Assembly (NCBI GenBank): GCA_036489395.1
Contig: DASXFW010000075.1
Coordinates: forward strand, 1 to 64,000
From: JASHVB01 sp036489395
GTDB taxonomy: Bacteria > Pseudomonadota > Alphaproteobacteria > Acetobacterales > Acetobacteraceae
Length of the DNA: 64,000 nucleotides
Reading direction: 5' to 3'
A program made the translations under genes and the position numbers. This document shows positions 28,752 to 37,138 of this stretch, piece by piece; positions within the stretch are counted from its first letter, which is position 1; the number at the start of each line of letters is the position of its first letter. Below the pieces are notes generated by a model. It was not told where the DNA came from. It saw only the letters and a list, made by a program, of their open reading frames with translations, and ran no database searches.

Positions 28752-29932
28752 CCGGGTCGCTCGTCATTGGACCTGATCGGAACGGGCGTGTCGTGACGGT
28801 GGTGGATGGGCTGGTCGCCGCGACGGCGCCCGTCGGCCTGCCCGTTCTGGCCTGTCCGGATGGCATGATCGAGCCGGGCGCCGTGTGTGCCCACACGCAT
28901 ATCTACAGCGGCCTCGCATCCTACGGCATGCCGTCGCCGGATCCGCCGCCGCAGACCTTCCTGCAAATCCTGGAACGCGTCTGGTGGCGCCTCGACCGCG
29001 CCATCGACACAGGGATTCTGCGCGCCGCTGCGCGCGACTATGCGGGGCGAGCGCTGCTGGCCGGCACCACGACGCTGATCGACCATCATGAATCACCGTG
29101 TTTGATCGAGGGATCGCTGGCGCTGCTGGCGGAGACTTGTTCGGAGATCGGCATCCGCACGCTGCTGTGCTACGGCGCGACCGAACGCAATTTCGGACAG
29201 CCGGAGGCGCGGCGGGGACTGGCCGAATGCCGAGCAGTCGAGCCGTCGGGATTGGTACGCGGCCTGGTGGGTCTGCACGCCAGTTTCACCGTGTCCGACG
29301 ACACGATCCGGGAAGCCGGCGACCTCGCGCGCGAACAGGGTACCGTGCTGCACGTGCACGTGGCGGAAGATCAGGCTGACATCGACGATGCACGCAGGCG
29401 AGGCTCACCCGGCCCGCTGGAACGCCTGACAGCGCTCGGAGCAATCGTGCCGGGATCGATCCTCGCCCACGGAGTACATCTGACGACCAGGCAGGTGCGG
29501 GTGGCCTCGGCGGCGGGGAGCTGGTTTGTGCATAATCCACGGTCCAATGAGGGCAACCGGGTCGGTTATGCCGGCACGTTGGCGGCGGCGGACAGGGTGG
29601 CGCTGGGCACCGATGGCTGGGATGCCGACATGGCGGTCGAGCAAGCGGCCCTGGTGCGGCTGGCGGATCAGCATGGCGACCGCAGCGTTGGCGGGCGGCT
29701 TGCCGGCGGACATGCTCTGGTGGCGGAACGTTTCGGTGCGGCGACCCAGCCGCTGACTGCCGGAGCGTTAGGCGACGTCGTGGTACGGCAGCAGGGAAAA
29801 GTCAGCCACGTCGTGGTTGGCGGCCGGCTGGTGGTCAAGGACGGCGCCTTGCTGACCGCCGATGCCGAGTCGATCGCCGCCTCCGCACAGGCCGAGGCCG
29901 CGCGGCTATGGTCCCGCATGGCGGACCTGTGA
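28742..29932 (+). CDS. SsnA-like amidohydrolase / guanine-type deaminase
   Basis: A 396-residue metal-dependent aminohydrolase. The motif CAHTHIYSG carries the first two His ligands, followed by HVHVAEDQADID, LAHGVHLTTR and the catalytic Asp in VALGTDGWDADM. It matches the SsnA branch of the guanine deaminase/chlorohydrolase family, and ssnA is a regular member of the yge/ygf purine cluster. The start ATG lies inside the end of the xanthine dehydrogenase gene (10-bp overlap), so the two are co-translated. The exact substrate is unknown; deamination of guanine or a ring-opened imidazole is a fair guess. Confidence 0.85.
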   Translation: MALTGSLVIGPDRNGRVVTVVDGLVAATAPVGLPVLACPDGMIEPGAVCAHTHIYSGLASYGMPSPDPPPQTFLQILERVWWRLDRAIDTGILRAAARDYAGRALLAGTTTLIDHHESPCLIEGSLALLAETCSEIGIRTLLCYGATERNFGQPEARRGLAECRAVEPSGLVRGLVGLHASFTVSDDTIREAGDLAREQGTVLHVHVAEDQADIDDARRRGSPGPLERLTALGAIVPGSILAHGVHLTTRQVRVASAAGSWFVHNPRSNEGNRVGYAGTLAAADRVALGTDGWDADMAVEQAALVRLADQHGDRSVGGRLAGGHALVAERFGAATQPLTAGALGDVVVRQQGKVSHVVVGGRLVVKDGALLTADAESIAASAQAEAARLWSRMADL

Positions 29933-29952
29933 CTCCAACGCGGATGGCCTGG

Positions 29953-30147
29953 TCAGGCCGGCACGCACGTATTGGGCACAGGGCAGACCGACGCACATTG
30001 CGGGGCGTCATGAAATCCCTTGCACTCCGTGCATTTGGCCGGGTCGATCGTGTAGACAAAACTGCCCATGCTGATCGCCGCATTCGGGCAGTCCAATTCG
30101 CAGGCGCCGCAACTGGTGCAAAGCGCGGCAATGATCTGGTAGGCCAT
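29953..30147 (-). CDS. 2[4Fe-4S] ferredoxin
   Basis: A 64-residue ferredoxin with two clusters: CTSCGACELDCPNAAI and the longer-spaced CTECKGFHDAPQCASVCPVP. The extended second motif is typical of the Alvin/FdxN-type bacterial ferredoxins. The ATG at 30147 has gggag about 9 nt upstream. It is divergent from the pyruvate:ferredoxin oxidoreductase gene, with an FNR-type site between them, so it is probably the electron acceptor of that enzyme and the donor for the YgfK-like or XdhD-like proteins. Confidence 0.92.
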   Translation of the reverse strand: MAYQIIAALCTSCGACELDCPNAAISMGSFVYTIDPAKCTECKGFHDAPQCASVCPVPNTCVPA

Positions 30148-30204
30148 ACCGTGTTCTCCCATGCCAGGAAATCGCGTGCAGGGGAGTACCATGCCTCCTG
30201 CACG

Positions 30205-30281
30205 ATTTTAGGATTTAGACGCAAGCGGCGTGATCGCTAATGATCCAGATCAATTACCAAACATGGCAGTCCGCCTAAAAT
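30205..30281. promoter_or_regulatory. Divergent FNR-type promoter between ferredoxin and PFOR
   Basis: The sequence TGATCCAGATCA at 30241-30252 is a perfect core of the FNR/Anr/FixK box (TTGAT-N4-ATCAA, nine of ten matches). On each side lies an inverted copy of cctaaaatcg (30203-30212 and 30274-30283), each giving a TAAAAT -10 hexamer. For the PFOR direction, a start about 7 nt after TAAAAT (30276-30281) puts the box centre at -41.5, the classical activating position. For the ferredoxin direction the centre is near -48. Confidence 0.7.
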
Positions 30282-30399
30282 CGTCGCCTGCGCATCGGGC
30301 GCTGTAACGCCGCGCGCCTATTAAAGCGGCATGTGCCTGCGGCCCGGGCCCTTACTGGCAGCGAAAGCGATCGGGGCATCCGCTCGAAGGAGACTATAG

Positions 30400-33300
30400 A
30401 TGAACCGAAAGCGTGCGATCGTAGATGGCAATGAAGCGGCGGCTTCGGTCGCCTATCGGCTGAACGAGGTGATTGCCATCTACCCGATCACGCCATCTTC
30501 GACGATGGGCGAATGGGCGGACCAGTGGAGTTCGGAGTCTGCAACGAACATCTGGGGCAGCGTTCCCGCAGTGATGGAGATGCAGAGCGAGGGTGGCGCA
30601 GCAGGCGCGTTGCACGGGGCCCTGCAGGCCGGCGCGCTGGCGACGACGTTCACCGCGTCGCAAGGATTGCTGCTGATGATCCCGAATCTTTACAAGATCG
30701 CCGGCGAACTGACGGCGGCCGTGGTCCACGTGGCGGCGCGCACGATCGCAACGCACGCGTTGTCCATCTTCGGCGACCACAGCGACGTCATGGCGACGCG
30801 GGCGACCGGATTTGCCCTGCTGTCGGCGACATCGGTGCAGGAGGCCGCCGATTTCGCGCTGATCGCACAGGCTGCGGCATTGGAATCGCGGGTGCCGTTT
30901 CTGCACTTTTTCGATGGATTTCGGACGTCACACGAAGTCAACGCGATCGAGCTGCTCAGCAATGATGATCTGCGGGCGGTGATCGACGAAACTTTTGTCG
31001 ATCGTCACCGTGGCCGGGCTTTGACCCCGGATCGTCCGCTACTGCGGGGAACCGCGCAGAACCCCGATGTTTTCTTTCAGGCGCGCGAGGCCGGTAATGG
31101 ATACTACCGAGCCTGCCCGACAATCGTGCAGGACGTGATGGACCGTTTTGCCCGGCAAACCGGGCGCCGGTATCGCCTGTTCGACTACGTCGGCGCGCCG
31201 GACGCCGAGCGTGTCGTCATATTGATGGGGTCCGGGGCCGGTGCCGCTGAAGAAACCGTTGACGCTCTTCGAAAGCGCGGCGAAAAAGTCGGCGTTCTGA
31301 AGGTGCGCTTGTACAGGCCATTCGCCGCCGGCAGCTTCCTGGCCGCGCTGCCGCCCTCGGTCCAGGCGATCGCCGTGCTCGATCGCACCAAGGAACCAGG
31401 ATGCATCGGCGAACCGCTGTACCAGGACGTGCTGACGGCCTTGTGGGAAGGTCCGGCATCCGGCCCGTTGCCCCGGGTGATCGGCGGACGCTACGGCCTG
31501 GCATCGAAGGAATTCACCCCGGCGATGGTCAAGGCGGTATTCGATGAGCTGAGCAAGACAAACCCGAAGAACCATTTCACCGTCGGCATCCTCGACGATG
31601 TGACTCACACCAGCCTGGAGTTCGACCCGGCCTTCTCGACCGAGCCCGCTGAAACCATGCGGGCACTGTTTTACGGGTTGGGGTCGGATGGGACAGTCGG
31701 GGCGAACAAGAACTCCATCAAGATCATCGGCAAGCAGACCAATCGCCACGTGCAGGGATATTTCGTTTACGATTCGAAGAAATCCGGGTCGATGACGGTG
31801 TCGCATCTGCGGTTCGGACCGGATCCGATCCGGTCCACCTACCTTGTGAGCAAGGCCAATTTCGTCGCCTGCCACCAGTTCCAGTTCCTCAACCGGACCG
31901 ACGTGCTGGCAGCGGCGGACACTGGGGCGACGTTCCTGCTCAATGCACCCTATGGCCCCGGGGAGATCTGGGCGCATCTGCCGCGGCAGGTGCAGGAGAC
32001 CATCGTCAGCAAGAAGCTCAGGCTGTTCGTGATCGACGCGCTGACGGTCGCCCAGGAAGCCGGGATGGGCAAGCGTATCAACACGATCATGCAGGTCTGC
32101 TTCTTCGCGATCAGCGGCGTGCTGCCGCGAGAGACCGCCATCGCGGCAATCAAGCAGTCGATCGAGGACACCTACGGCAAGCGTGGCAGTGCGGCGGTGG
32201 AGAAGAATTTCGCCGCCGTCGATCGAACGCTGGCGCAGCTATACGAAGTGCCGCTGGGCCTGCAGGTCGACGCCTCTTTCGATGTTTCGCTGCCGGTGGC
32301 CGCGACCGCACCGGCGTTCGTACGAAACGTGCTGGGGCCAGCGATCGCGGGGATGGGGGATTCGCTGCCGGTCAGCGCGATGCCGATCGACGGGACATTC
32401 CCGACCGGAACGTCGAAGTGGGAGAAGCGGAACATCGCGCAGCAAATTCCGGTCTGGGATCAGGATCTGTGCATCCAGTGCGGCAAATGCGTGTTGGTTT
32501 GCCCGCACGCGGTGATACGAGCGAAGCTGTGCGATGAAACGCTGCTGGCCGACGCGCCGGCGGAATTCAAGTCGGCAAAACCGAAGTTCCGCGAAGCCAG
32601 CGCCTCCACCCGGTATATGCTGCAGGTCTCCCCGGATGATTGCACGGGCTGTTCTTTGTGCGTCGAAATCTGCCCGGTCAAGAGCAAGAGCGAAGCAAAG
32701 CATAAAGCCATCAACATGGAAGCGCAGGCGCCGTTGCGGACGACCGAGAGCGCCAATTGGGAGTTCTTCCTGTCGCTGCCGGAGTCCGATCGCGGTGCGC
32801 TTGCCCACGATACCGTCAAGAACGTCCAGGTACTGGAGCCATTATTCGAATTTTCCGGCGCCTGCTCGGGATGCGGTGAAACTCCGTACATCAAGCTGCT
32901 GACACAGCTTTTTGGTGACCGTCTGCTGATCGCCAACGCGACCGGATGTTCCTCGATCTACGGCGGCAACCTTCCCACCACGCCCTATACGACGAATCCC
33001 CAGGGCCGCGGTCCAGCCTGGTCGAATTCGCTGTTCGAGGACAATGCGGAATTCGGACTGGGAATGCGACTGGCGGTCGATAAGCAGATGCAATACGCCA
33101 GCGAACTGGTGGCGCGCCTCGGCGGCGATCTGGCCAGCGAATTGTTGCAGGCGGATCAATCCACTGAGGCCGGGATCGAGGCGCAGAGGCAGCGGGTCGC
33201 AGACCTGAAAATCACGCTGGTAGCTATGGATTCTACTGAATCCCGGGCGTTGCGATGTGTCGCCGATAGCCTCGTGCGAAAAAGCGTCTGGCTGATCGGC

Positions 33301-33969
33301 GGCGACGGCTGGGCCTACGACATCGGCGCCGGCGGCCTCGATCACGTTCTGGGCTCGGGACGAAATATCAACGTGCTGGTGCTGGACACCGAGGTCTATT
33401 CCAACACGGGCGGCCAGATGTCCAAGTCCACGCCACGCGGGGCCGTCGCGAAATTCGCCAACAGCGGCAAGCACACCGCCAAGAAAGACCTCGCCATGGA
33501 AGCCATCAGCTATGGCTCCGTCTATGTGGCGCGGGTCGCGATGGGCGGCAACGATATCCACACACTGGCAGCCCTGCGGGAGGCGGAATCCTACGATGGG
33601 CCCTCGCTGGTCATCGCCTACAGCCACTGCATCGCGCACGGCTACGATCTGTCGTTCGGATTGGCGCAGCAGAAGGCGGCGGTCCAGTCGGGATACTGGC
33701 CATTACTGCGCTACGACCCGCGGCGGCGGCACAGCGGACTGAACCCGTTCCAGCTTGACTCTGCTCCGCCCAGCATAAAATTCCGCGACTATGCCTATCA
33801 GGAGGCCCGCTACACCATGCTGGCCCGCAGCAATCCGGACGTCGCGCGAGACCTGCTGGTGGCCGCGCAGGAGGACGTCGATCGTAACTGGCGGGTCTAC
33901 ACCAGTCGCGCCGCGATGGCAGGCCACGCTGCGATACCCGCCGAAAAAACCAAGAGCGAACCGGCATGA
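30400..33969 (+). CDS. nifJ: Pyruvate:ferredoxin (flavodoxin) oxidoreductase
   Basis: A single-chain homodimer-type enzyme of 1189 residues, the usual length. It oxidatively decarboxylates pyruvate to acetyl-CoA with TPP and three [4Fe-4S] clusters, passing electrons to ferredoxin or flavodoxin. It starts RAIVDGNEAAASVAYRLNEV followed by the YPITPSS motif. Cluster motifs are CIQCGKCVLVCPHAVI (about 690) and CTGCSLCVEICPVK (about 748), and cluster A Cys are in CSGCGETPY and ATGCSSIYGG. The TPP motif GGDGWAYDIG is near 968. A strong aaggag precedes the ATG. It overlaps the next gene by 4 bp. It links diaminopropionate-derived pyruvate to low-potential electrons. Confidence 0.96.
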   Translation: MNRKRAIVDGNEAAASVAYRLNEVIAIYPITPSSTMGEWADQWSSESATNIWGSVPAVMEMQSEGGAAGALHGALQAGALATTFTASQGLLLMIPNLYKIAGELTAAVVHVAARTIATHALSIFGDHSDVMATRATGFALLSATSVQEAADFALIAQAAALESRVPFLHFFDGFRTSHEVNAIELLSNDDLRAVIDETFVDRHRGRALTPDRPLLRGTAQNPDVFFQAREAGNGYYRACPTIVQDVMDRFARQTGRRYRLFDYVGAPDAERVVILMGSGAGAAEETVDALRKRGEKVGVLKVRLYRPFAAGSFLAALPPSVQAIAVLDRTKEPGCIGEPLYQDVLTALWEGPASGPLPRVIGGRYGLASKEFTPAMVKAVFDELSKTNPKNHFTVGILDDVTHTSLEFDPAFSTEPAETMRALFYGLGSDGTVGANKNSIKIIGKQTNRHVQGYFVYDSKKSGSMTVSHLRFGPDPIRSTYLVSKANFVACHQFQFLNRTDVLAAADTGATFLLNAPYGPGEIWAHLPRQVQETIVSKKLRLFVIDALTVAQEAGMGKRINTIMQVCFFAISGVLPRETAIAAIKQSIEDTYGKRGSAAVEKNFAAVDRTLAQLYEVPLGLQVDASFDVSLPVAATAPAFVRNVLGPAIAGMGDSLPVSAMPIDGTFPTGTSKWEKRNIAQQIPVWDQDLCIQCGKCVLVCPHAVIRAKLCDETLLADAPAEFKSAKPKFREASASTRYMLQVSPDDCTGCSLCVEICPVKSKSEAKHKAINMEAQAPLRTTESANWEFFLSLPESDRGALAHDTVKNVQVLEPLFEFSGACSGCGETPYIKLLTQLFGDRLLIANATGCSSIYGGNLPTTPYTTNPQGRGPAWSNSLFEDNAEFGLGMRLAVDKQMQYASELVARLGGDLASELLQADQSTEAGIEAQRQRVADLKITLVAMDSTESRALRCVADSLVRKSVWLIGGDGWAYDIGAGGLDHVLGSGRNINVLVLDTEVYSNTGGQMSKSTPRGAVAKFANSGKHTAKKDLAMEAISYGSVYVARVAMGGNDIHTLAALREAESYDGPSLVIAYSHCIAHGYDLSFGLAQQKAAVQSGYWPLLRYDPRRRHSGLNPFQLDSAPPSIKFRDYAYQEARYTMLARSNPDVARDLLVAAQEDVDRNWRVYTSRAAMAGHAAIPAEKTKSEPA

Positions 33970-34982
33970 GCGACCTGACAACCCGATACCTCGGACTGAC
34001 GCTGACGTCGCCGCTGGTGGCGTCGTCTTCCCCGCTCTGTGACTCGGTGGATTCTATCGTTCGGCTGGAGGATCACGGCATTGCTGCCGTCGTCCTGCCA
34101 TCGCTGTTCGAGGAACAGATCGAGCTTGAAAGGACGGCTGTTGACAACGACCTGGCACGCGGGGCAGAGAGTTTCGCTGAGTCGCTGACATTCTTTCCCA
34201 ATCTGGCGGACTATAATATCGGCCCCGAGCGATATCTGGAGTTGATCCGCAGCGCCAAGCAACGCGTGGACATCCCGGTGATCGGCAGCCTCAATGGCGT
34301 CAGCGCAGGCGGTTGGATCCGCTATGCGCGGCTGATGCAGGAGGCAGGCGCGGACGCAATCGAACTGAACCTCTATGAAATCGCGACCGACCCTTCTGTC
34401 AGTGGCGAGGCTGTCGAGCAGGGCCTGCTGGACCTCGTGGCGGTGGTGAAGCAAAGCGTGCAGATCCCGATGGCGGTCAAGCTTTCGCCATTCTTCAGTG
34501 CACCCGCCAACATGGGCCGCCGCCTGGATCGGGCGGGCGCCGACGCCCTTGTATTGTTCAACCGGTTTTACCAGCCCGACCTGAATATCGAAGACCAGGA
34601 ACTGCTGAGTACTCTCGCGCTAAGCTGCCCCGAAGAGCTGCTGCTACGGCTGCACTGGGCCGCGATCCTGTTCGGGCGCATTAGCGCCGATCTCGGGATC
34701 ACCGGCGGCGTGCATAGTGCGCGCGACGTCGTCAAAAGCATCATGGCCGGGGCCAGGGTCGCGTTCATGGCGTCTGCCCTGCTCAAGAACGGAATCCGCC
34801 ACGCTCATGAGGTTCTGGTCGAGCTCCGCGAATGGCTCGACGCGCACGAATACGCATCGATTGCGCAAATGTGCGGTAGTATGAGCTACCAGGCTGTTGC
34901 TGATACAAACGCCTATGAACGCGGAAACTACATGAAGGTTCTCAGTTCATATTCGGTGAAGGGCAGCAGGTTCGACGACTAG
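33966..34982 (+). CDS. Dihydroorotate dehydrogenase-like flavoprotein
   Basis: A TIM-barrel FMN protein of 338 residues: SPLVASSSPLCDS near the N-terminus, IPVIGSLNGVSAGGW, GADAIELNLYEIATDP, MAVKLSPFF and GGVHSARDVVKSIMAGA at the phosphate-binding end. This PyrD/PreA-like subgroup, without a Fe-S domain, is frequently found right after nifJ-type genes. True DHODs have a catalytic Cys or Ser that I cannot place, so the substrate is unknown. The 4-bp overlap with nifJ means co-translation. Confidence 0.85.
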   Translation: MSDLTTRYLGLTLTSPLVASSSPLCDSVDSIVRLEDHGIAAVVLPSLFEEQIELERTAVDNDLARGAESFAESLTFFPNLADYNIGPERYLELIRSAKQRVDIPVIGSLNGVSAGGWIRYARLMQEAGADAIELNLYEIATDPSVSGEAVEQGLLDLVAVVKQSVQIPMAVKLSPFFSAPANMGRRLDRAGADALVLFNRFYQPDLNIEDQELLSTLALSCPEELLLRLHWAAILFGRISADLGITGGVHSARDVVKSIMAGARVAFMASALLKNGIRHAHEVLVELREWLDAHEYASIAQMCGSMSYQAVADTNAYERGNYMKVLSSYSVKGSRFDD

Positions 34983-34991
34983 TGCAATGGC

Positions 34992-35014
34992 CCGACGCGC
35001 GTCGGCGCACTTTT
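34992..35014 (+). terminator. Possible weak terminator after the PFOR operon
   Basis: The short hairpin CCGAC-gcgc-GTCGG at 34992-35005 is followed by cgcactttt. It lies 10 nt after the stop of the DHOD-like gene. The T-run is short, so it is only a candidate. Confidence 0.35.
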
Positions 35015-35276
35015 CGCGCGCTCGAGCGAGCGACAATCCTTCGGACCCATACTTCCCGAGGTAAATCATTCTCACCCGATCGTTCTGAGTGCTCGTAATG
35101 CGCCGAACTCCAAATCAAAACTCTTCCGGCATACGACGAAGAACCGTCTCTCTGATCCGTCAGAAACTTGTGCTCTTGAATTTATACCAACCCACCTTGA
35201 GGCTGACTCTCGCTGCAACCTGGCGGCATTATCCCCGCACCGTCATGGCCGAGCTTGATCCGGCTATGACGAGAGG
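35015..35276. other. Gene-free, AT-richer right end of the island
   Basis: No gene is supported here. The stretch ends with ccgtcatggccgagcttgat followed by ccggctatgacg (about 35242-35275), a degenerate copy of the second palindrome family seen at 52.75 and 59.75 kb, directly next to the transposase relic. Confidence 0.5.
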
Positions 35277-35540
35277 CTATCGCATTTGACCCAGCACCGA
35301 CCGCGCGAACTCATCGGACCACCCGGAGCATTTGCGTTTACGCCGGATCGAGATGTCTGTCCGAGCCGTTCGCAGGACATTGAGTGCCAGTTTCCGCAAG
35401 ATCGTGAGGTTTTCCGCCCCGTGATCCTTGCGATTTCGAGCGCGATCCTCGTCAAAGCCCACATCAAGGACCCAATGCAGACAGCTCTCTATCCGCCAGT
35501 GCGCGCGCACCGCGAATATCTGCGTGGTCGCTTCCAGCGA
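35277..35540 (-). pseudogene. ISAs1-family transposase, C-terminal fragment
   Basis: The minus-strand frame reads AVRAHWRIESCLHWVLDVGF, then DEDRARNRKDHGAENLTILR and KLALNVLR with SIRRKRK.AGW-like tail. This is the conserved C-terminal block (last about 80 residues) of ISAs1-type DDE transposases, including the catalytic Glu context in WRIE. The rest of the gene is missing: upstream of TTQIF the sequence becomes TOTE helicase on the other strand. It marks an insertion-sequence-mediated rearrangement at this border. Confidence 0.8.
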
Positions 35541-35884
35541 TTAACACGGAACCTCGTCGTGCTGCACGGAGGCATGACCGCGGCTGCCCGTGCCGCGGCG
35601 AAGGCCATGTTGCGCGTTCCGGATGGTCAGGAGCGGCTGATCCTGGCGACCGGACGATACCCGGGCGAAGGCTTCGATGACTCGCGCCTCGACACGCTGT
35701 TCCTGACCATGCGATCTCCTGGAAGGGCACGCTCGCTCAGTACGTCGGGCGCCTGGACCGGGAGCACCAGGGCGAGAACGAGGTGCTCGTCTACGACCAC
35801 ACCGACAGCGCGGTCCCGGTGCTGGCGCGCATGGCTACGAGGCGTGGCGCCGGATATCGGGCGCTCGGTTACGTCGTCACGTGA
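35541..35884 (+). pseudogene. TOTE-type helicase, C-terminal fragment with frameshift
   Basis: Plus-strand sequence encodes LTRNLVVLHGGMTAAARAAA followed by ERLILATGRYPGEGFDDSRL and DTLFLTM, helicase motifs V to VI of the TOTE SF2 domain. After ATG near 35711 one C is missing (atgcgatctcc in place of the expected atgccgatctcc), and the continuation ISWKGTLAQYVGRLDREHQG is in the next frame. It ends with the same PVLARMATRRGAGYRALGYV tail as the 13.8-15.5 kb gene, and here the natural stop TGA (35882-35884) is kept. This is a second, differently broken copy. Confidence 0.85.
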
Positions 35885-36006
35885 TTGGTAACGTTTCGGT
35901 CCAAAGGTCAGCGCCGGTCAACACGATGGGCTCCGGCCACTCACAGTGCAGTCGTAACGGCAAAATCGGCTCCAGACTGCACTCGCAAAGGCAAAGCGCC
36001 AGTGCA
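35816..36006. repeat. Direct repeat R, right copy
   Basis: Counterpart of 15370-15562 in the same orientation, covering the TOTE gene end and about 120 bp after it. The strongest identity is from the cagcgccggtcaacacgatg motif to ccagtgca. Together the two copies bracket about 20.25 kb containing the entire catabolic island. Confidence 0.85.
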
Positions 36007-36070
36007 CTCGGTAGAGATCAACCCACTGATCACGGCCGGAATTCGGTGCAGCAGCCATGGCAGTACGACA

Positions 36071-36358
36071 GAGCCGCCCGGCCAGCATCACGACGACGAT
36101 GTCGCATTGGCCGGGCCGGCGCTTGAACCGGTTCACCGACTGCTGCGGCGTTTGCGTCGGGGTCATCGGTGCCGGCGCGGCCGGGTCGTCCCAGCTTGTC
36201 ACGTGCAGCAGGACTTTATTGCGCAGTAACGGATGGTACTCGATTTCCGTCTTCAGCAGGTCGCGCGCGGCGGCCCACTCCTCCGGCACGTCGCCGGGCG
36301 AAGACAGGAACGCATGCACGATCAGCGGATCGCCGTGGCGCGCCATGATGCCGGTCAT
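36071..36358 (-). pseudogene. DUF4062-like N-terminal domain, truncated
   Basis: From ATG 36358 or 36346 the frame reads HAFLSSPGDVPEEWAAARDL, then VTSWDDPAAPAPMTPTQTPQ and CDIVVVMLAGRL. FLSSPGDV...ER...A, W...P and the CDIVVV core are the signature of DUF4062-type N-terminal domains that head STAND/NACHT-TPR proteins. Homology stops near 36071; the frame then runs into repeat R and ends at 35918. The rest of the gene (NTPase and TPR parts) is missing. It sits just downstream of the second colicin-type TA module. Confidence 0.7.
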
Positions 36359-36420
36359 TCCGCGCCGTTGCGCTGGCGGTTGCAAGCGGATTGCGCCTTT
36401 ACCGCGCCGCCGGCAGCGGC

Positions 36421-36774
36421 CTAGCGAACCTGCTTCCGCTTCAGCCAGTTGCCGAGGGAGAACAGCGCCGTCTGGTCTTCCAGGCGGTTGGTGGCAAGCA
36501 ATTCGTCGTAGCGTTCCGCCATGATGCGCACCAGGTCCTCGCCCGATTGCCTCGATCGCAGGATGCACGGAAGCGAGCGCGGATCATACAGCCAGACTTC
36601 GTATTCCTCGTGTGTCAGCCCAAGATATTCGTGCAGCGGCATGTCCCGCGCCCAAGGATCGACATCGTCGTGCCAGCGGCCGACGAAGTCCTCGATCGCG
36701 TCGGGTGTCACGTCCCCGCGGCTGTAAAGATCGAAGAAGCGCGTTGCTTCCGATACGAGATGTGCTTCAGACAT
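36421..36774 (-). CDS. Antitoxin of colicin E3-type toxin, copy 2
   Basis: A 117-residue acidic protein homologous to the 10.8-11.2 kb antitoxin: EYLGLTHEEYEVWLYDPRSL compares with EFLGMTEDEYTVWLASRKAL, and both end in a basic LxxWLxR tail. It begins inside the toxin gene with an 8-bp overlap, the same as in copy 1. Identity between the copies is moderate by eye, so they are not a recent duplication and may form separate, non-cross-reacting pairs. Its antitoxin role is inferred from the gene order and from the toxin family. Confidence 0.65.
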   Translation of the reverse strand: MSEAHLVSEATRFFDLYSRGDVTPDAIEDFVGRWHDDVDPWARDMPLHEYLGLTHEEYEVWLYDPRSLPCILRSRQSGEDLVRIMAERYDELLATNRLEDQTALFSLGNWLKRKQVR

Positions 36775-37000
36775 CGATCCGCCTCCCGCGTACCGCCTCT
36801 TTGACCCGCTCTCCCGATCTGACATCCCTGACGCCGACGTGTCGGCCCAGCCTGTCATATGCCTCGATCTCGCCGTGCAGGCTGTCCCAGGTCAGCAGCA
36901 GGTCGCCTTCCGTCGTGCGCCATCGCCGTTGGCCGCGAACATAACCGAGATAGTGGCAGCTATCCAGAAAGCCTGGATTCGGTATTGGCTTGCGCCCCAC
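36767..37000 (-). CDS. Stand-alone colicin E3-type ribosomal RNase toxin, copy 2
   Basis: A 77-residue protein colinear with copy 1: GRKPIPNPGFLDSCHYLGYV, RRWRTTEGDL, TWDSLHGEIEAYD, GRHVGVRDVRSGE and a basic GRRIDV end. The catalytic quartet Asp39, His42, Glu44 and Glu46 of the colicin E3 fold is intact; the Tyr two residues before TW in copy 1 is Leu here. The GTG start at 37000 has ggag 8 nt upstream. The predicted target is the 16S rRNA decoding site. It stands between the DUF4062 relic and recF. Confidence 0.82.
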   Translation of the reverse strand: MGRKPIPNPGFLDSCHYLGYVRGQRRWRTTEGDLLLTWDSLHGEIEAYDRLGRHVGVRDVRSGERVKEAVRGRRIDV

Positions 37001-37138
37001 GCCGGCCACTCCATGCGGCTGTAGTCGCCGGATGCATAGCCGGTGCCGCTGAACGAACCGTTACGATCCGTGGCATGGCAGCGACCTGCCGGGCGAGGCC
37101 CATTGACGCCCCGCCCGGCCCAACCGCATCACCGCCGC

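Noticed and set aside
35286..35540. Plus-strand N-terminal extension of the TOTE helicase fragment
   Set aside because: This part is antisense to the ISAs1 transposase C-terminus, which has clear family motifs.
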